Of a stretch of DNA of 43,563 bases, positions 1-8,004 are shown in pieces (the stretch's first letter is position 1; every line of letters starts with the position of its first letter). The notes under the pieces were generated by a model. That model had not been told where the DNA came from, made no database searches, and saw nothing but the letters and a program-made list of their open reading frames with translations. This DNA comes from DASUBN01 sp036000105 (GTDB lineage: Bacteria > Pseudomonadota > Gammaproteobacteria > Natronospirales > REEB76), in NCBI GenBank assembly GCA_036000105.1, contig DASYGE010000003.1:1-43563 (forward strand), read 5' to 3'. A program made the translations under genes and the position numbers.

Positions 1-362
1 CGCTGCGCCAAAAAGTGCTGCTCGCCACGCCTACGAGCCTCATGGCCCTGCTCAAGGTAGTGGCTTATGGCTGGCGTCAGGTGGCGCTGGCCGAGAACGC
101 CGAGCAGATCCGCGAGCTGGCGGAGACCTTGCACCAACGCATCGCCACTTTCGCCGAGCACATGCAGCGCATGGGTGGGGCTCTCGCCAACAGCGTGCAG
201 CAGTTCAACAATGCGGTGGGCTCCCTGGAGCGCCAGGTGTTACCCGCCGCACGCCGCTTCACGGAACTGGGTGTACAGTCCAAGAAAGACATGCCTGACC
301 TGGAGCCTATCGAGACTGCACCGCGGCTCACGGACGGCGGCAAGCCGGACGGGAAGACATGA
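1..362 (+). CDS. rmuC: RmuC family DNA recombination protein, C-terminal end (5' partial)
   Basis: The reading frame is open from the window edge (first full codon at base 3) and encodes the last about 119 residues. The stretch LLATPTSLMALLKVVAYGWRQ followed by ENAEQIRELAETLHQR and AVGSLERQVLPAARRF is the typical end of the RmuC domain, a PD-(D/E)XK-type nuclease-like family that limits recombination between inverted repeats. The GTG at base 15 is an internal valine, not the start. The stop overlaps the next start in an ATGA arrangement (359-362), so the two genes are probably translationally coupled. The catalytic part lies outside the window. Confidence 0.85.
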   Translation, partial: LRQKVLLATPTSLMALLKVVAYGWRQVALAENAEQIRELAETLHQRIATFAEHMQRMGGALANSVQQFNNAVGSLERQVLPAARRFTELGVQSKKDMPDLEPIETAPRLTDGGKPDGKT

Positions 363-1195
363 ACCCGGCAGATCAGGCGGCCCTGAAGCTCGACGCTGCA
401 AATCTCGATTACCGACTCGCGCTCACCTTCTCTCCGCACCAATATCGCCCCGCGCTCACCGCGCTCTTCGCCCTGTATCTGGAGATCCGCGAGGTGCTGG
501 TGGAATGCCGCGACCCGGGCGTGGCCGAAGTGAAACTCGGCTGGTGGCAGCAGGAGATAGAGAGCCTGTATGCCGGCAAGCCACGGCATCCCTTGAGCCA
601 GGCGCTCACGCCCTTCATGAGTGCGCTGGTGTACCGCCAGCCCCTGTTCATGGACATCGTGACCGGCACCCGCATGGACATCGCCGGCTCTGTCTCGGCC
701 AACTTCGAGGATGTGAAGCGCTACTGCTACCGCCATTCCGGCGTGCTCGCTGAACTCAGCGCCTTGCTGTCGGGCGCCCGCTCCGAGGAGACGCGCATGG
801 CGGCCCGCCTCCTGGGCAACAGCCATCGGCTGGCCTACATCACCACGGCGGGCGTCGCCGATGCCTTGCGTGGACGGGTTTATTTCGCCACCGATGACCT
901 CAAGACCTACGGAGTGGACCGGCACATCCACGGCGAGGGTCAGGCCGATGCACCTATACGCGCACTGCTCAAGGATTACACCGATCGCGTTCGGAACATG
1001 TACAGAGATGCGTTCAAGGAAATGCCGTCCGCAGAAGGTGGCGGCCTCATCACCTGGCGGGTATTGAGCGCGTTGGCCTTGAAGCGCGTAGCGAGACTGG
1101 AAGCCGCGGGTTTCAGCCCAGGCGCCGAGCCCGTAGAATTGCATCCCTTGAGCGCACTCCTGGCCGCCTGGCAAGGCGCGCGCAAAACCGGATAG
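359..1195 (+). CDS. Squalene/phytoene synthase-like protein (NDUFAF6 type), probably non-catalytic
   Basis: A 278-residue protein with the all-helical isoprenoid synthase fold of the squalene/phytoene synthase family. LFALYLEIREVL (about 36-47), DPGVAEVKLGWWQQEIE (52-68) and ALRGRVYFATDDL (169-181) align with the standard family blocks. The first aspartate motif (R-x-V-D-D) reads R44-E-V-L-V, so both metal-binding aspartates are gone. The second D-x-x-x-D reads A164-x-x-x-D168. Family knowledge: mitochondrial NDUFAF6, a complex I assembly factor, is a similar degenerate member. A prenyl-transferase reaction is therefore unlikely, and the true role is unknown. The start overlaps the rmuC stop by 4 bases, and the YciK-type gene follows after 10 bases. 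Confidence 0.8.
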   Translation: MNPADQAALKLDAANLDYRLALTFSPHQYRPALTALFALYLEIREVLVECRDPGVAEVKLGWWQQEIESLYAGKPRHPLSQALTPFMSALVYRQPLFMDIVTGTRMDIAGSVSANFEDVKRYCYRHSGVLAELSALLSGARSEETRMAARLLGNSHRLAYITTAGVADALRGRVYFATDDLKTYGVDRHIHGEGQADAPIRALLKDYTDRVRNMYRDAFKEMPSAEGGGLITWRVLSALALKRVARLEAAGFSPGAEPVELHPLSALLAAWQGARKTG

Positions 1196-1205
1196 AGCCT
1201 CAGAC

Positions 1206-1967
1206 ATGATCCAATCGAAACACGACTACGCAGCGGCGAAAGATCTGCTCAAAGGCCGAGTCATCCTGGTGACCGGAGCCGGTGACGGCATAGGCCGCGC
1301 CGTGTCCAAGGGTCTTGCGGCCCATGGCGCCACAGTGGTGCTGCTCGGCAAGACCATCAAGAAGCTGGAGAGCGTGTACGACGAACTCCTGGCCTTAGGC
1401 GCACCGAAGCCCGCCATCTATCCCATGGATCTCATGGGCGCCCGTTACAAGGATTACGAGGACATGGTGGGTGCTCTGGACAAGGAATACGGCCGGCTGG
1501 ACGGCCTCCTGCACAACGCCGGCATCCTGGGCGAGCGTGCACCCATCGAGCATCACGAAGTGCATATCTGGCAGCAGGTGCTGCAGGTGAACCTGACGGC
1601 GCCCTTCATGCTTACCAAGGCCTGCCTGGAGCTGCTCTACAAATCGCCCGACGCGTCCGTGGTGTTCACGTCCAGCGGCGTGGGCCGCAAGGCGCGGGCT
1701 TACTGGGGTGCCTATTCCGTATCGAAGTTCGGCATCGAGGCGCTTTCGACGACCCTAGCCGACGAGACGGAATTCAGGAAGACTTTGCGGGTGAACAGCA
1801 TCAATCCGGGACCGGTACGCACCGAGATGCGGCGCCTGGCTTTCCCGGCAGAAGACCGGGAGCAGCTCGCCGCCCCCGAGAGCATCCTGGCGACTTACCT
1901 CTATCTATTGGGTCCGGACAGCCAGGGCGTGACCGGCCAGCAGTTCGACGCCCAACGACCGGGCTGA
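1206..1967 (+). CDS. yciK: YciK-type short-chain dehydrogenase/reductase
   Basis: A 253-residue classical SDR with a Rossmann fold. The cofactor-binding TGAGDGIG is at 23-30, NAG at 104-106, the catalytic serine in FTSSG at 156-157, and Y170-x-x-x-K174 completes the catalytic set. The NPGPVRTEMR segment near the C-terminus and the overall wording match the YciK group of gammaproteobacteria, whose substrate is not established. It sits at the end of the plus-strand rmuC / NDUFAF6-like run. Its stop lies one base from the stop of the convergent gene at 1969, so no terminator fits between them. Confidence 0.85.
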   Translation: MIQSKHDYAAAKDLLKGRVILVTGAGDGIGRAVSKGLAAHGATVVLLGKTIKKLESVYDELLALGAPKPAIYPMDLMGARYKDYEDMVGALDKEYGRLDGLLHNAGILGERAPIEHHEVHIWQQVLQVNLTAPFMLTKACLELLYKSPDASVVFTSSGVGRKARAYWGAYSVSKFGIEALSTTLADETEFRKTLRVNSINPGPVRTEMRRLAFPAEDREQLAAPESILATYLYLLGPDSQGVTGQQFDAQRPG

Positions 1968-1968
1968 A

Positions 1969-2463
1969 TCAATCTCCGCAGTTCGCGTCCGCCGCGGCCT
2001 GCTTCTTCTTGGCGCTCTTTGCCGCCGAGCTATGCTCTGATTCCCCGGTGTTATCGAAGACCACGATCACCAAGTCGTGGATCTTCTCACCATCCAGCTG
2101 CGGAGTGATGGAGGCATAGTCGGCATCCTCTACTGCCGCCACTGCGATGCGATCCAGCGTGCCATCACCGCTATACATGGTGATGTGGGCGTTGCTCACA
2201 TGCCCATCCAGATAGTCGTAAGCGACGTAGGTCACTCCAGTGAGGGGATGCAAGGCCAGTTCGTGGGGATATTTCAGGGCCGCGGTGATCGCCTCATGCA
2301 GCTGCAGCTTGAAAGCTTTTATCTCCTTGCATGAATGGACCTGGGCAGGTGCGGCAGCGGTGGACGCTTGTGGCGGCAGAGTATCGCCCAGGACGGGAGA
2401 GCACAGGAGCAGGCCAAGCAGCGGTGATAGGCACGGTATGCTTTTCATGCGCTGGCGCGACAT
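1969..2463 (-). CDS. Small secreted protein with TonB-C-like domain (hypothetical)
   Basis: A 164-residue protein. Residues 6-26 form a basic, then hydrophobic, N-terminus that looks like a Sec signal peptide with possible cleavage near VLG-D27. No good lipobox is visible. Residues about 55-115 (YPHELALHPLTGVTYVAYDYLDG, then SGDGTLDRIAVAAVEDADY) resemble the TonB/TolA C-terminal fold pattern, with periplasmic partner binding as the family theme. The tail is Lys/Ala-rich, and two cysteines (in HSCKEI and NCGD) could pair. It begins one base after the rluB stop, so it is the last gene of that operon; M6 at 2448 is an alternative start. I do not recognise a named family. Confidence 0.6.
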   Translation of the reverse strand: MSRQRMKSIPCLSPLLGLLLCSPVLGDTLPPQASTAAAPAQVHSCKEIKAFKLQLHEAITAALKYPHELALHPLTGVTYVAYDYLDGHVSNAHITMYSGDGTLDRIAVAAVEDADYASITPQLDGEKIHDLVIVVFDNTGESEHSSAAKSAKKKQAAADANCGD

Positions 2464-2464
2464 A

Positions 2465-3307
2465 TCAGTGGGAGCGCGGCGTGCGCCTTGGTTTCGGCAG
2501 GGACAGCTTGGATCGGCTGCGTGACTTCGCTTTCGGCTTGGGCGTAGCCACCGGCAGGCCCGCAGCAGCGCTCAGACCTGCGATCTCTTCCTGGGTAGCA
2601 TCCCGCCAGGCACCCCGGGGCAGGTTGCGTGGCAGGCCGAGCTCTCCGAAGCGCACCCGGATGAGGCGGCTCACAGTGACACCCACCGCATCCCAGAGGC
2701 GCCGCACTTCCCGGTTGCGCCCTTCCCGCAGGATCACGTGGTACCAATGGTTGGCGCCCTCGCCGCCCGCCTCGCGGATCTCGTCGAACTTGGCCATACC
2801 GTCTTCCAGACGCACGCCGCGGCTCAAGGCTGCGATCTGTTCGTCTGTGACCTTGCCCAAGACCCGTACCGCATACTCCCGCTCGATCTGGGAGGACGGG
2901 TGCATGAGCTTGTTGGCCAGCGCCCCATCGTTGGTGAAGATGAGCAGACCCGAAGTGTTGGTGTCGAGGCGCCCGACGGATACCCAGCGGCTGCCCCGCA
3001 GACGCGGCAGGGCTTCGAACACCGTGGGCCGGCCTTCGGGGTCCTTGCGGGTGGTGAGTTCGCCTTCGGGCTTGTGATAGAGGATGACCCGTTGCTGGGT
3101 CTCGCTGCCCCGCTCCAGGGCCTTCACCGGCTTGCCGTCCACGCTGATCCTGTCCACGCCGCGGATGCGGTCGCCGAGCTTGGCGGTGCGGCCGTTGATG
3201 GTGACACGGCCTTCGCTAATCCAGCTCTCTATCTCACGGCGCGAGCCTAAGCCCGCCGCAGCCAGGACTTTCTGTAATCGTTCGGCTGGCTCTTCGCTGG
3301 GTTTCAT
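2465..3307 (-). CDS. rluB: 23S rRNA pseudouridine synthase RluB
   Basis: A 280-residue pseudouridine synthase of the RsuA/RluB/E/F family. An S4 RNA-binding domain spans about 9-56 (RLQKVLAAAGLGSRREIE). The catalytic aspartate is D115 in GRLDTNTSGL. The C-terminal tail (from about 250) is rich in Lys/Arg/Pro, as in RluB. Family knowledge: RluB isomerises one uridine of 23S rRNA helix 89 (U2605 in E. coli numbering). Its ATG directly follows the TAG stop of scpB with no gap. That coupling, and the rluB-scpB-scpA neighbourhood, are common in gammaproteobacteria lacking MukB. RluE or RluF is less likely because of the length and neighbours. Confidence 0.92.
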   Translation of the reverse strand: MKPSEEPAERLQKVLAAAGLGSRREIESWISEGRVTINGRTAKLGDRIRGVDRISVDGKPVKALERGSETQQRVILYHKPEGELTTRKDPEGRPTVFEALPRLRGSRWVSVGRLDTNTSGLLIFTNDGALANKLMHPSSQIEREYAVRVLGKVTDEQIAALSRGVRLEDGMAKFDEIREAGGEGANHWYHVILREGRNREVRRLWDAVGVTVSRLIRVRFGELGLPRNLPRGAWRDATQEEIAGLSAAAGLPVATPKPKAKSRSRSKLSLPKPRRTPRSH

Positions 3308-3979
3308 CTAGTGCGTGGTCACGCCGGCATCGCCGTCGTCCATGGCGCCGGATTCGTCTTCGGCGAGGCGCGGTGCTGCCGCTACCGGCGCCTGGGCCGG
3401 CATGCTTTCGAACTCCCCCAGATCCAGCTCGGCATTGATGCTCTCGATATCCCGCAGCTGCGACAGGGTCGGCAGCTCGTCCAGGCTCTTCAGGCTGAAG
3501 TAATCCAGGAACTCGCGGGTGGTGCCGAACATCTCCGGATGGCCGGGCACGTCGCGGTGGCCCACGATGCGTATCCAGCTGCGGTCCTGCAGGGTGCGCA
3601 TGATATGTGTGCTCACGGTGACGCCGCGCACGCCCTCGATCTCAGCACGGGTGATGGGCTGCCGGTAGGCGATGAGCGCGAGCGTCTCCAGCAAGGCGCG
3701 CGAATAACGCGCGGGGCGTTCTTCCCAGAGACGCGAGATCCAAGGCGTCAGCTCGCGCCTCACCTGGATACGGTAACCGCTGGCGACTTCCTTGAGTTCG
3801 ATGCCGCGATCTGCGAATTCCGCTTCCAGCGTGTCCAGGGCTTTCTTGAGTTCAGCCCGGTCCGGACGTTCTTCGTCGCTGAACAGCGCCTGTATCTCCT
3901 CCACGTTCAGGGGGCGCCCGGCTGCGAGCAGCGCGCCTTCCACGATGTTCTTCAGTTCTTTCTTCTTCTCAGGCTTCAT
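3308..3979 (-). CDS. scpB: Segregation and condensation protein B (ScpB)
   Basis: A 223-residue winged-helix (kite) subunit of the SMC-ScpAB condensin. It shows the usual tandem winged-helix pattern: EKKKELKNIVEGALLAAGRPLNVEEIQALF at the N-terminus and ARYSRALLETLALIAYRQPITRAEIEGVRGV in the middle. The start at 3979 is chosen because GGGGAGGAG lies seven bases upstream of its ATG; a longer reading from 3997 lacks this support. It overlaps the end of scpA by 11 bases. ScpB dimers bind the linker region of ScpA and regulate the SMC ATPase cycle. The last about 45 residues are acidic and look disordered. Confidence 0.92.
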   Translation of the reverse strand: MKPEKKKELKNIVEGALLAAGRPLNVEEIQALFSDEERPDRAELKKALDTLEAEFADRGIELKEVASGYRIQVRRELTPWISRLWEERPARYSRALLETLALIAYRQPITRAEIEGVRGVTVSTHIMRTLQDRSWIRIVGHRDVPGHPEMFGTTREFLDYFSLKSLDELPTLSQLRDIESINAELDLGEFESMPAQAPVAAAPRLAEDESGAMDDGDAGVTTH

Positions 3980-4877
3980 GGGCCGGCTCCTCCCCATCCA
4001 CGTCGATTTCTATCTCGTTCAGGTTCACTTCATGCACACCGGTCGCCACCTTCACATGGATCTGGGCGAAGGGTTCAGCTTGCACCAGTTCGATGAGTGC
4101 CTGCTTGATCAGCTCCAGCAACGCGAGGAAAGTCACCACCACGCCCAGCCGCCCTTCTGCGGGGGTGAACAGGCTGGTGAATTCGCGGAACTCTTTGTCC
4201 TGCAGGCTTGCCAGCACGTCGGACATGCGTTGGCGCACCGACAGCTGTTCGCGACCCACTTGATGGTGGGAGAACATATCGGCCCGGTGCAGCACTTCCT
4301 TGAAGGCCACCAGCAGTTCCTTCATGGTGACTTCCGGCACGAGGCGCACCACCTTGCGGTCGTTGATCTCGGCCACGGCCGGATATACATCGCGGTTGAC
4401 CCGCGGCATGGCGTCGATGTCTTCCCCCGCCTGTTTGTAGCGCTCGTATTCCTGCAGACGGCGCACCAGCTCGGCACGCGGATCCAGTTCCTCGCCCTCC
4501 TCGATGGGTGGGCGCGGCAGGAGCATGCGCGACTTGATCTCGGCCAGCATGGCGGCCATCACCAGGTATTCCCCGGCAAGCTCCAGCTGCATCTCCTTCA
4601 TCAGCTCGATGTACTGCATGTACTGCCGAGTGATCTCGGCGATTGGGATGTCGAGGATGTCCAGGTTCTGCCGGCGGATCAGGTACAGCAGGAGATCCAG
4701 TGGGCCTTCGAAGGCCTCCAAAAACACCTCCAGCGCATCCGGCGGGATGTAGAGATCCCGCGGCATGGCGGTGTAGGGCTCGCCCTGCACGATGGCGAAC
4801 GGCATCTCTTCCTGCAGCGGCGCGGTGACGCCCTCGGGCTTGGGTGCTTCTGGTGTCTGGTCTGGCGGTTGCTGCAT
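3969..4877 (-). CDS. scpA: Segregation and condensation protein A (ScpA kleisin)
   Basis: A 302-residue kleisin that bridges the SMC heads. The conserved N-terminal part reads FEGPLDLLLYLIRRQNLDILDIPIAEITRQYMQYI, followed by LAGEYLVMAAMLAEIKSRMLLP, the helical segment that contacts the SMC neck. The C-terminal part (GRLGVVVTFLALLELIKQALIELVQ) is the winged helix for the SMC cap. The start at 4877 has GAGGA just upstream. An in-frame extension to 4958 would run back into trpS and has no family similarity. The gene starts five bases after the trpS stop and overlaps scpB. The partner smc lies 8 kb away at 12880. Confidence 0.92.
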   Translation of the reverse strand: MQQPPDQTPEAPKPEGVTAPLQEEMPFAIVQGEPYTAMPRDLYIPPDALEVFLEAFEGPLDLLLYLIRRQNLDILDIPIAEITRQYMQYIELMKEMQLELAGEYLVMAAMLAEIKSRMLLPRPPIEEGEELDPRAELVRRLQEYERYKQAGEDIDAMPRVNRDVYPAVAEINDRKVVRLVPEVTMKELLVAFKEVLHRADMFSHHQVGREQLSVRQRMSDVLASLQDKEFREFTSLFTPAEGRLGVVVTFLALLELIKQALIELVQAEPFAQIHVKVATGVHEVNLNEIEIDVDGEEPAHEA

Positions 4878-4882
4878 GTTCC

Positions 4883-6100
4883 TCACCGATGCGCCAGACC
4901 CACGGCCTGGCGGACTTCTTCCATGGTATCCCGGGCCACGGCGCGTGCCGCCTCGCAACCCTGGGCCACGGCGGCGCGCACGATCTCGGGGTTGGCCTCG
5001 ATCTCCTCGGCACGCTCACGTATGGGTTCCAGCTCTTTAAGCACCGCATCTATCACCGGGCGCTTGCACTCCAGGCAGCCGATACCGGCGGTGGTGCAGC
5101 CCTTCCACGCCCAGTCGCGGGTACTCTGGTCGGAATATACCTTGTGGAACTCCCACACCGGGCATTTCTCGGGGTTACCCGGGTCGTTGCGCCGCACCCG
5201 CGCCGGATCCGTGGGCATGGTGCGTAACTTGTCTTCCACGGACTTCGGGTCTTCTCTAAGGCTGATGGTGTTGCCATAGGATTTGGACATCTTCTGTCCG
5301 TCCAAGCCCGGCATGCGCGCGGCCTCCGTGAGCATGGGCTGCGGCTCCACGAGGATCGACCGGCCGCCACCTTCCAAGTAACCCAGGAGCCGCTCGCGGT
5401 CCCCCATAGTCAGGTTCTGGTTGCCGGTGACGAGCGCATGGGCGGTGCTCAAGGCTTCCGCATCACCCTGCTCCTGATAGCGCTTGCGCAATTCCTGGTA
5501 GAGCTTGCCGTTCTTCTTGCCCAGGTTCTTCACCGCGGCCTCGGCCTTGGCTTTGAAATCCGGCTCGCGGCCGAACACGTAGTTGAAACGGCGCGCGATC
5601 TCACGGGTGAGTTCCACGTGGGGCACCTGGTCCTCGCCCACCGGCACCCAGCCGGCCTTATACATGAGGATGTCAGCGGCCTGCAGCACGGGGTAGCCCA
5701 GGAACCCGTAGGTGGTCAGGTCCTTGTCGCTGAGCTTCTCCTGCTGATCCTTATACGTCGGCACCCGCTCCAGCCAGCCCAGCGGCGTGATCATGGAGAG
5801 CAGGAGATGCAGTTCGGCATGCTCCGGGATGCGCGACTGGATGCAGATGTTGGCCTTGCCGGGATCGATGCCCACGGCGAACCAGTCCACCAGCATGTCT
5901 GAGATAGAGTCCTGGATGCCACGCACATCGTCATAGCTCGTGGTGAGAGCATGCCAATCGACCACGAAGAAGAAGCATTCGTACTCATGCTGCAGCCTGA
6001 GCCAGTTCTTCAGCACGCCGTGGTAATGACCCAGGTGCAATCGGCCCGTGGGGCGCATACCTGACATCACACGGTGGTTCTCGGGAAGAGCTGCGTTCAA
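4883..6100 (-). CDS. trpS: Tryptophanyl-tRNA synthetase, long form with four-cysteine motif
   Basis: A class I synthetase charging tRNA-Trp. The HIGH-type signature is H22-L-G-H25 and the second signature is KMSKS at 270-274. At 405 residues it is longer than the about 334-residue E. coli enzyme, with extra sequence around 180-245. Cysteines 313, 335, 342 and 345 give C-x21-C-x6-C-x2-C in the anticodon-binding region, close to the C-x22-C-x6-C-x2-C that holds a [4Fe-4S] cluster in Thermotoga maritima TrpRS. The start is uncertain: TTG at 6100 gives the longest product, and ATG at 6067 (before SGMRPTGRL) is possible. It lies 10 bases after the site-2 protease and 5 before scpA. Confidence 0.9.
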   Translation of the reverse strand: MNAALPENHRVMSGMRPTGRLHLGHYHGVLKNWLRLQHEYECFFFVVDWHALTTSYDDVRGIQDSISDMLVDWFAVGIDPGKANICIQSRIPEHAELHLLLSMITPLGWLERVPTYKDQQEKLSDKDLTTYGFLGYPVLQAADILMYKAGWVPVGEDQVPHVELTREIARRFNYVFGREPDFKAKAEAAVKNLGKKNGKLYQELRKRYQEQGDAEALSTAHALVTGNQNLTMGDRERLLGYLEGGGRSILVEPQPMLTEAARMPGLDGQKMSKSYGNTISLREDPKSVEDKLRTMPTDPARVRRNDPGNPEKCPVWEFHKVYSDQSTRDWAWKGCTTAGIGCLECKRPVIDAVLKELEPIRERAEEIEANPEIVRAAVAQGCEAARAVARDTMEEVRQAVGLAHR

Positions 6101-6110
6101 GTTGTGCGTC

Positions 6111-6767
6111 TCATGAGATCCCCTGCAGCGGCGCCAGCAGCAGGTTGATCAGCCAATTGATGGGGGGTCCCAACAGGAAACCGAGCACGCCGGTGATCAT
6201 CAATATCGCGACGATGAACAACCCATAAGGCTCGATGCGATACATGATACGCGCGCCCTCTTTCGGCAACAGGCCAGTGAGCACGCGGCTGCCATCCAGG
6301 GGCGGCAACGGGAAGAGGTTGAGCACGCCCAGCACCACATTGACGCTGACGCCGGCCACACCCATGTAATAGAGCGGCGCGATCCAAGGCAGATGGCCCG
6401 CGGAGGCTGCTGCGATCCACGCTACCGCCATCCAGATGAGGGCCATCAGCAGGTTGGAGATGGGCCCGGCCGCCGCTACCCAGGCCATGCCCTGGCGTGG
6501 GTTCTTGAAATTCTGTGGTGTCACCGGCACGGGCTTGGCCCAGCCGAACACGAAACCCGTGGTCAGAAACAGCACCAGAGGCACCAGGACCGTACCGATG
6601 GGGTCTATGTGCTTCAAGGGGTTGAGCGTGAGCCGCCCTAGCATGCGCGCTGTGGGGTCACCTAGCCTGTTGGCTACCCAGCCGTGCGCCACCTCATGCA
6701 GGGTGATGGCGAACAGGATGGGGGGAGCCCACAGGATGATTTTCTGGACCAAGCTGAAATCCGACAT
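6111..6767 (-). CDS. Site-2 protease family membrane metallopeptidase (rhomboid-unrelated, M50)
   Basis: A 218-residue integral membrane protein with about five hydrophobic segments. The zinc motif H24-E-V-A-H28 lies in the first transmembrane region, and the second motif N150-LFPLPPLD158-G supplies the third metal ligand. This is the minimal M50 architecture (YwhC/FtsH-unrelated S2P group) without a PDZ domain, so it is not RseP. The substrate is unknown. It sits between a Sua5/YciO gene and trpS, an arrangement seen widely in proteobacteria, and is likely cotranscribed with both (21 bases from the former, 10 from the latter). Confidence 0.88.
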   Translation of the reverse strand: MSDFSLVQKIILWAPPILFAITLHEVAHGWVANRLGDPTARMLGRLTLNPLKHIDPIGTVLVPLVLFLTTGFVFGWAKPVPVTPQNFKNPRQGMAWVAAAGPISNLLMALIWMAVAWIAAASAGHLPWIAPLYYMGVAGVSVNVVLGVLNLFPLPPLDGSRVLTGLLPKEGARIMYRIEPYGLFIVAILMITGVLGFLLGPPINWLINLLLAPLQGIS

Positions 6768-6788
6768 GCGCGCATTATACAGGCCCCG

Positions 6789-7412
6789 TCAGCCGCCGAA
6801 GGGCGTAGCATCGCCCCGCCCTGCCCTCAAGACCACCGGCGCATCGCCGGACAGGTCCACCACTGTGGTGGGCTCGAAGCCGCAGGGACCGCCGTCCATG
6901 ACCAGCTCCACCTGATGTTCCAGCCGCGTGCGCATCTCCTCCGGATCCGTGAGCGGCGCATCGTCCCCCGGCAATATCAGCGTCGAGCTGATGAGCGGCT
7001 CACTGAGTTCCGTTAGCAGTGCATGGGGGACTGCATGGTCCGGTACGCGTATGCCGATGGTCTTGCGCTTGGGATGTTGCAGCCGCCGGGGCACCTCGCG
7101 GGTGGCAGGCAGGATGAAGGTATAGGGCCCCGGGGTGTAAGCCTTCAGCAGGCGGAAGGTGGGGTTATCCACCCGCGCGTACAGGGCTATCTCCGAAAGG
7201 TCGCGGCATACCAGGGTGAAGTTGTGGTCCTTCCCGGCTTCGCGGATGCGCCGGATACGCTCCATGGCCTGCTTGTCCCCCACGCTGCAGCCCAGGGCAT
7301 AACAGGAGTCCGTGGGATAGACGATCACCCCACCGGCACGGAGGATCTCGACCGCGCCACGTATCAGGCGCAGCTGGGGGTTCACGGGATGCAGGCTGAA
7401 ATATTGGCTCAT
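6789..7412 (-). CDS. yciO: YciO/Sua5-type threonylcarbamoyl-AMP synthase-like protein
   Basis: A 207-residue YrdC-fold protein. Hallmarks are GGVIVYPTDSCYALGC (27-42), RIRRIREAGKDHNFTLVCRDL with the nucleotide-binding lysine region, GPYTFILPATREVP and a C-terminal VLRAGRGD. YrdC/Sua5 enzymes make L-threonylcarbamoyl-AMP for tRNA t6A37. The YciO branch (about 206 residues, KDHNFTL wording) has this fold, but its in vivo function is less certain, and a separate TsaC could exist elsewhere. It is the first gene of the minus-strand run ending at 1969 and is divergent from yciB across 52 bases. Confidence 0.85.
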   Translation of the reverse strand: MSQYFSLHPVNPQLRLIRGAVEILRAGGVIVYPTDSCYALGCSVGDKQAMERIRRIREAGKDHNFTLVCRDLSEIALYARVDNPTFRLLKAYTPGPYTFILPATREVPRRLQHPKRKTIGIRVPDHAVPHALLTELSEPLISSTLILPGDDAPLTDPEEMRTRLEHQVELVMDGGPCGFEPTTVVDLSGDAPVVLRAGRGDATPFGG

Positions 7413-7464
7413 ATATGTCCCTATACGTTATGATAACTGCGCCTCGCTGCTCCAGTGTCAAACC
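7413..7464. promoter_or_regulatory. Short divergent promoter region (yciO / yciB)
   Basis: These 52 bases separate the divergent yciO-like and yciB starts and must hold or adjoin promoters for both. A near-palindromic GTTATGATAAC (7427-7437) contains -10-like words on both strands (TATGAT forward, TATCAT reverse). No convincing -35 box at 17 bases is visible on either strand, so the assignment is tentative. Confidence 0.35.
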
Positions 7465-8004
7465 ATGTCCTCCTTGCTCGAATTCCTGCTGCTCGCCGCT
7501 TTCTTCCTGAGCTATCTCTGGAAAGGCATCTATGCCGCCACCGCCGTGATCATGGTGGGCAGCGTGCTGTTGCTGGTGATCTCCTGGTGGCGCACCCGCC
7601 GCCTGGAACCCATGCCTCTCATGGTAGCGGTGCTGGCGGTGACCCTGGGCGGCGTGACCTTGGTGCTGCACGATCCGGTCTATATCAAGTGGAAGTTCTC
7701 CGTCATCGAATGGTCGCTCGGCCTGGTGCTCTTGGGCAGCCAGTTCTTCGGCAGCAAGAACTTCATCCGTCGGGCCCTGGAGACGAAACTCGTCCTGCCA
7801 GACGGGGTCTGGCGCAACCTGAACTTCATGTGGGCCGGGTTCTTCCTGTTCCTCGGCACCCTCAACGTGTACATCATCTATAACTTCAGCACCGATGGAT
7901 GGGTACGCTTCAAGCTCTTCGGTTCCATGGGCCTCACGCTGATATTCATCGTCGCCCAGGCCGTGTATCTGGCGAAGCATATGCCGACGGAGGAGAAACG
8001 CTGA
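7465..8004 (+). CDS. yciB: Inner membrane septation-related protein YciB (IspA/IspZ family)
   Basis: A 179-residue protein with five hydrophobic segments. Diagnostic blocks are VLHDPVYIKWKFSVIEW (about 68-84), LLGSQFFGSKNFIRRAL and WRNLNFMWAGFFLFLGTLNVYI, all characteristic of YciB/intracellular septation protein A. Family knowledge: it acts in cell envelope and division processes, with interactions to elongation and division proteins reported in E. coli. Its stop overlaps the yciI start by one base (TGATG at 8002-8006), so the genes are coupled. The operon continues with yciI and bolA, an arrangement frequent in proteobacteria. Confidence 0.92.
   Translation: MSSLLEFLLLAAFFLSYLWKGIYAATAVIMVGSVLLLVISWWRTRRLEPMPLMVAVLAVTLGGVTLVLHDPVYIKWKFSVIEWSLGLVLLGSQFFGSKNFIRRALETKLVLPDGVWRNLNFMWAGFFLFLGTLNVYIIYNFSTDGWVRFKLFGSMGLTLIFIVAQAVYLAKHMPTEEKR

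Noticed and set aside
4878..4958. N-terminal extension of ScpA
   Set aside because: The extra 27 residues are Arg/Gly-rich, overlap the trpS C-terminus, and the downstream ATG at 4877 has a clear GAGGA site.
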